This document shows, piece after piece, positions 61,705 through 64,000 of a stretch of DNA of 64,000 bases. The stretch's first letter is position 1; every line of letters begins with the position of its first letter. This DNA comes from an uncultured Lachnotalea sp. (GTDB taxonomy: Bacteria; Bacillota; Clostridia; Lachnospirales; Lachnospiraceae), in NCBI GenBank assembly GCA_947066815.1, contig CAMSZT010000002.1, positions 1 through 64,000 of the forward strand, given 5' to 3'. A model generated the notes under the pieces. That model did not search any database. It had not been told where the DNA came from and saw only the letters and a program-made list of their open reading frames with translations. The translations under genes were made by a program, and so were the position numbers.

Positions 61705-62730
61705 TCAGTTGAAACCATAGATTTTCTGAGTGATGTTGTAGGCGATCACGGAGATCATCCGCCCTACGGAGCCCGGCAGGTTCATGAAGATGCCGAGGAT
61801 CGTGCGGAAGCGGAACTTCCGGTAGAGGGAGGGGTTCGCCTCCTTCAAATACTGCCACAGTTCCCTTTTCCAGCGAAGGTGTTCGGGGGTGCCGGACTTG
61901 ATCGCCATGATGGAGGAGACGCTCATGATGATGTTCAGATAGGAACACATGTTTTTGCACTGGGTGTCGCTCTTAAAATGAACGCCGGATTTCAGCAGCA
62001 CGTCGATCATCCGGTAATTGACCCGGTACTGCTGATCCAGTCTGGAGATCATGACGGACTCGTTGACCGACTGATCCTCCCTGCCGATGAGATAGCGGTA
62101 AAAATCCACGTCGATATAATAGATGGTGTGGACATAAGGCATGGGCTGGAACACGAACAGGTTGTCCACGTAGAAGGTGTGCTCCGGAAGCTTCAGGCCG
62201 CAGACGCGGAGCACGTTGGTCCGGTAGATGACCGAATGCATCAGGATATAGGTGGTGGGCGGCAGAGGCTTCACGTCGTCCCAGGTAAAATAGGTGTCCG
62301 TGGGGAAATACTTCCGGTAGTGCATGATCTTCTTATGGGAAGCCCCCTGCTTTTCATAGACGTAGTTGGAGAGCAGCAGGTCCGGCAGACGGTCTTCGCG
62401 TGCGGCGGTGCGCAGGAAATCTAAAATGCTCCGGTAAGCGTCCGCGTCCACCCAGTCGTCGCTGTCCACCACTTTGAAAAAGAGGCCGGAAGCATGGGCG
62501 AGCCCCGTGTTGACGGCGCCGCCGTGGCCGGCGTTCTCCTGGTGGATAGCCCGGATCATATCAGGATGCTCTGCCGCCAGCCGGTCGGCGATCGCGGCGG
62601 TACCGTCCTTCGATCCGTCGTCGACGATCAGGATCTCAACCTGGCTGCCGCCCGGAAGGAGGGAGGCGATGCAGTGTTCCATATAGTCCTGCGAGTTATA
62701 GCAGGGAACCACGATTGATAGTAATTTCAT
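61705..62730 (-). CDS. Family 2 glycosyltransferase
   Basis: 341 residues. The GT-A nucleotide-sugar site is visible as LLSIVVPCYNSQDYMEHCIASLL, EILIVDDGSKDGTAAIADRLA and the DxD motif FKVVDSDDWVDADAY. The C-terminal region is helical with a possible membrane-associated end. It probably builds envelope polysaccharide or glycolipid; donor and acceptor are unknown. The start at 62730 has TAAGGAGCATACTTC upstream and a strong promoter. Confidence 0.9.
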   Translation of the reverse strand: MKLLSIVVPCYNSQDYMEHCIASLLPGGSQVEILIVDDGSKDGTAAIADRLAAEHPDMIRAIHQENAGHGGAVNTGLAHASGLFFKVVDSDDWVDADAYRSILDFLRTAAREDRLPDLLLSNYVYEKQGASHKKIMHYRKYFPTDTYFTWDDVKPLPPTTYILMHSVIYRTNVLRVCGLKLPEHTFYVDNLFVFQPMPYVHTIYYIDVDFYRYLIGREDQSVNESVMISRLDQQYRVNYRMIDVLLKSGVHFKSDTQCKNMCSYLNIIMSVSSIMAIKSGTPEHLRWKRELWQYLKEANPSLYRKFRFRTILGIFMNLPGSVGRMISVIAYNITQKIYGFN

Positions 62731-62777
62731 GAAGTATGCTCCTTAGAGAACGAGTTTTGTATGTCACTCTGAGGTTT

Positions 62778-62806
62778 AGTATACTCCCTTTTTTTAAAAG
62801 TTGCAA
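62778..62806 (-). promoter_or_regulatory. Promoter of the glycosyltransferase gene
   Basis: Minus strand TTGCAA, 17 bases, TATACT, about 48 bases before the ATG. Confidence 0.8.
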
Positions 62807-62918
62807 CGGGGCCCGGAGAGAGAATTTTTCGTCTGCAGGGCGGACCGTGATAGTTTTCGGGGAAATTGTGCATAATGGGACAGAGGAAAAAACGTCAAAA
62901 CTCAGGAAAATTTGAGAA

Positions 62919-62947
62919 TTGACAAACGAAGCTTCCTATTATAAAAT
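62919..62947 (+). promoter_or_regulatory. Promoter of the T-box/aspS transcript
   Basis: Perfect TTGACA, 17 bases, TAAAAT, about 20 bases before the first T-box helix. Confidence 0.88.
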
Positions 62948-62974
62948 ACGGTAATATAAGAAAAAGGCGATGAC

Positions 62975-63225
62975 AAAGAGAAGTAGTGCGAAAGATCGCT
63001 CCCAGTGAGCGGGGGACAGTGGGAACCCTGCAGAATGAGTCCGCATGAATAACACTTTCGAGCTGCAATCTGAACCCCGCAGGAGACGGGCAGTAGGTGC
63101 GACGCAGGCCGGGCGTTAACCGACAAGCCATGAGGGGACTGCTTTCGGGCAGTAAATCAGGTGGTACCGCGGACAGAGAGCTGTTCGTCCTGAAAGAGAT
63201 TTTGAGGACGGACGGCTCTGTTTTT
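62975..63225 (+). promoter_or_regulatory. T-box riboswitch upstream of aspS
   Basis: Stem I begins with AAAG-AGAAGTAG and closes with CTTT (63055-63058). The helix TGCG/CGCA lies above it, and the 3' side of the specifier loop reads TGAAT-AAC-A. The T-box AGGTGGTACCGCGG is at 63159-63172. A competing terminator (GTTCGTCCT ... AGGACGGACGGCTCTG, then TTTTT) ends at 63225. By position the specifier is AAC (63051-63053), the asparagine codon. Uncharged tRNA would favour the antiterminator and aspS expression. Confidence 0.93.
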
Positions 63226-63255
63226 ACATTTTATCTCGGAAAGGAGAAGACGACG

Positions 63256-64000
63256 ATGTCAGATATTTACCGCAGCAAGACCATGGATCAGATGGGAGAG
63301 GGGGATGTGGGAAAGGAGCTTCGGATCGCCGGATGGGTGGAAAATATCCGGGACCATGGCGGCGTGTCCTTCCTCGACCTGCGCGACATGTACGGGGTCA
63401 TGCAGGTGGTGTTCCGGGATACGGAGCTTTTGAGGGGGATCCGCAAGGAGGAATGCATCCGTGTGGAGGGCCTGGTGGAGCACAGGAGTGAGGAAACCTA
63501 CAATCCCAAGATCCCCACGGGGACCATTGAGCTGGAGGCCCATAAGGTCGATATCCTCGGGAAGGTCTACCGGGATCTGCCCTTTGAGGTGGCGGCCTCC
63601 AAGGAGATCCGGGAGGATGTCCGTCTGAAATACCGTTATCTGGACCTCCGGAACCATAAAGTGAAGGAGAATATCATTTTCCGCTCCAGAGTGATCAACT
63701 ATTTAAGGGAAAAGATGACGGATATGGGATTTCTGGAGATCCAGACACCGATCCTCTGTGCCTCTTCCCCGGAGGGCGCCAGGGATTACATCGTCCCCTC
63801 CAGAAAGTACAAAGGGAAATTTTACGCCCTGCCCCAGGCTCCCCAGCAGTATAAGCAGCTCCTCATGGCTTCCGGATTTGACAAGTATTTCCAGATCGCT
63901 CCCTGTTTCCGGGACGAGGACGCCCGGGCGGACCGCTCGCCGGGAGAGTTCTATCAGCTTGATTTTGAGATGAGCTTCGCCACAGAGGAGGATGTGTTCC
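63256..64000 (+). CDS. aspS: Aspartyl-tRNA synthetase, N-terminal part (runs off the window)
   Basis: 248 codons to the window end, absent from the ORF track because no stop is reached. The N-terminal anticodon-binding OB fold (GKELRIAGWVENIRDHGGVSFLDLRDMYGVMQVVF) is followed by the class II catalytic domain: KYRYLDLRN, FLEIQTPILCASSPEGARDYIVPSRKYKGKFYALPQAPQQYKQLLM and motif 2, FQIAPCFRDEDARADRSPGEFYQLDFEMSF. The motif 2 wording differs from common bacterial AspRS (RCFRDEDLRADRQPEFTQ). The ATG follows AAGGAGAAGACGACG. The T-box suggests a non-discriminating enzyme that also charges tRNA-Asn. Confidence 0.95.
   Translation, partial: MSDIYRSKTMDQMGEGDVGKELRIAGWVENIRDHGGVSFLDLRDMYGVMQVVFRDTELLRGIRKEECIRVEGLVEHRSEETYNPKIPTGTIELEAHKVDILGKVYRDLPFEVAASKEIREDVRLKYRYLDLRNHKVKENIIFRSRVINYLREKMTDMGFLEIQTPILCASSPEGARDYIVPSRKYKGKFYALPQAPQQYKQLLMASGFDKYFQIAPCFRDEDARADRSPGEFYQLDFEMSFATEEDVF

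Overview
The window is about 64 kb of GC-rich bacterial chromosome. It most likely comes from a high-GC member of the Clostridia, Lachnospiraceae-like. Supporting signs are PolC, the rplI-dnaB block next to a GdpP-type protein, the pyrH-frr-uppS-cdsA-dxr-rseP-ispG-polC order, a FeoA-FeoB fusion, a T-box leader on aspS, an acidic RpoC tail, and near-consensus sigma-A promoters. This placement is inferred from gene content only.

Layout. 1-4.4 kb: end of rpoB, then rpoC. 4.4-11.1 kb: HD-domain protein, gdpP, rplI, dnaB, a flavin reductase and a MerR-like DNA-binding protein. 11.1-18.1 kb: housekeeping and accessory genes (D-2-hydroxyacid dehydrogenase, a short 2[4Fe-4S] ferredoxin missing from the ORF track, VOC protein, thioredoxin, alpha/beta hydrolase, TIGR01440 protein, thrH, trmO, uracil/xanthine permease). 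18.1-24.2 kb: a 240-bp nested palindrome, a small protein, a large hybrid sensor kinase, a broken GH18 gene and a MATE transporter. 24.3-31.1 kb: an accessory region rich in decayed genes (metallo-beta-lactamase-fold, maltose acetyltransferase, SF0329-like, racemase, an unidentified frameshifted gene, hicA), mixed with a few intact ones (YdeI-like, methyltransferase, GNAT, hicB). 31.2-42.7 kb: the pyrH-to-polC block of translation, isoprenoid, envelope and replication genes. 42.7-44 kb: a CsoR-like regulator and three tRNAs (Pro-CGG, Glu-CTC, Val-CAC) among gene remnants. 44-51.8 kb: a chemoreceptor, a C39-like peptidase and the cheA-cheW-cheR-cheB operon. 51.9-57.1 kb: two COG0523 GTPases, one with a long His/Cys-rich tract, then an MBL-fold hydrolase, a small Cys-rich protein, an alpha/beta hydrolase with a repeat-derived tail, and DegV. 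57.2-64 kb: feoAB, a VOC protein, a MurE-type ligase, a glycosyltransferase, and a T-box leading into aspS, which runs off the end.

The most notable non-gene content is repeats. A roughly 214-bp MITE-like palindrome occurs three times (7578, 24341, 53115). Two copies have identical 15-bp terminal inverted repeats and copy-specific flanking direct repeats, and paired arm changes keep the hairpin. There are also two long intergenic palindromes (18109, 37958), a 73-bp tandem/palindromic array that extends an ORF (56021), and a roughly 25-bp palindrome at the 3' ends of rpoC, pyrH and cheB. The T-box on aspS appears by position to carry an asparagine (AAC) specifier, which suggests a non-discriminating AspRS tied to transamidation. 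I found no phage, CRISPR array, biosynthetic cluster or clearly new multi-gene system. The strongest candidates for something undescribed are the MITE-like family, the paired COG0523 locus and the chemoreceptor with an extracytoplasmic CZB-like domain.
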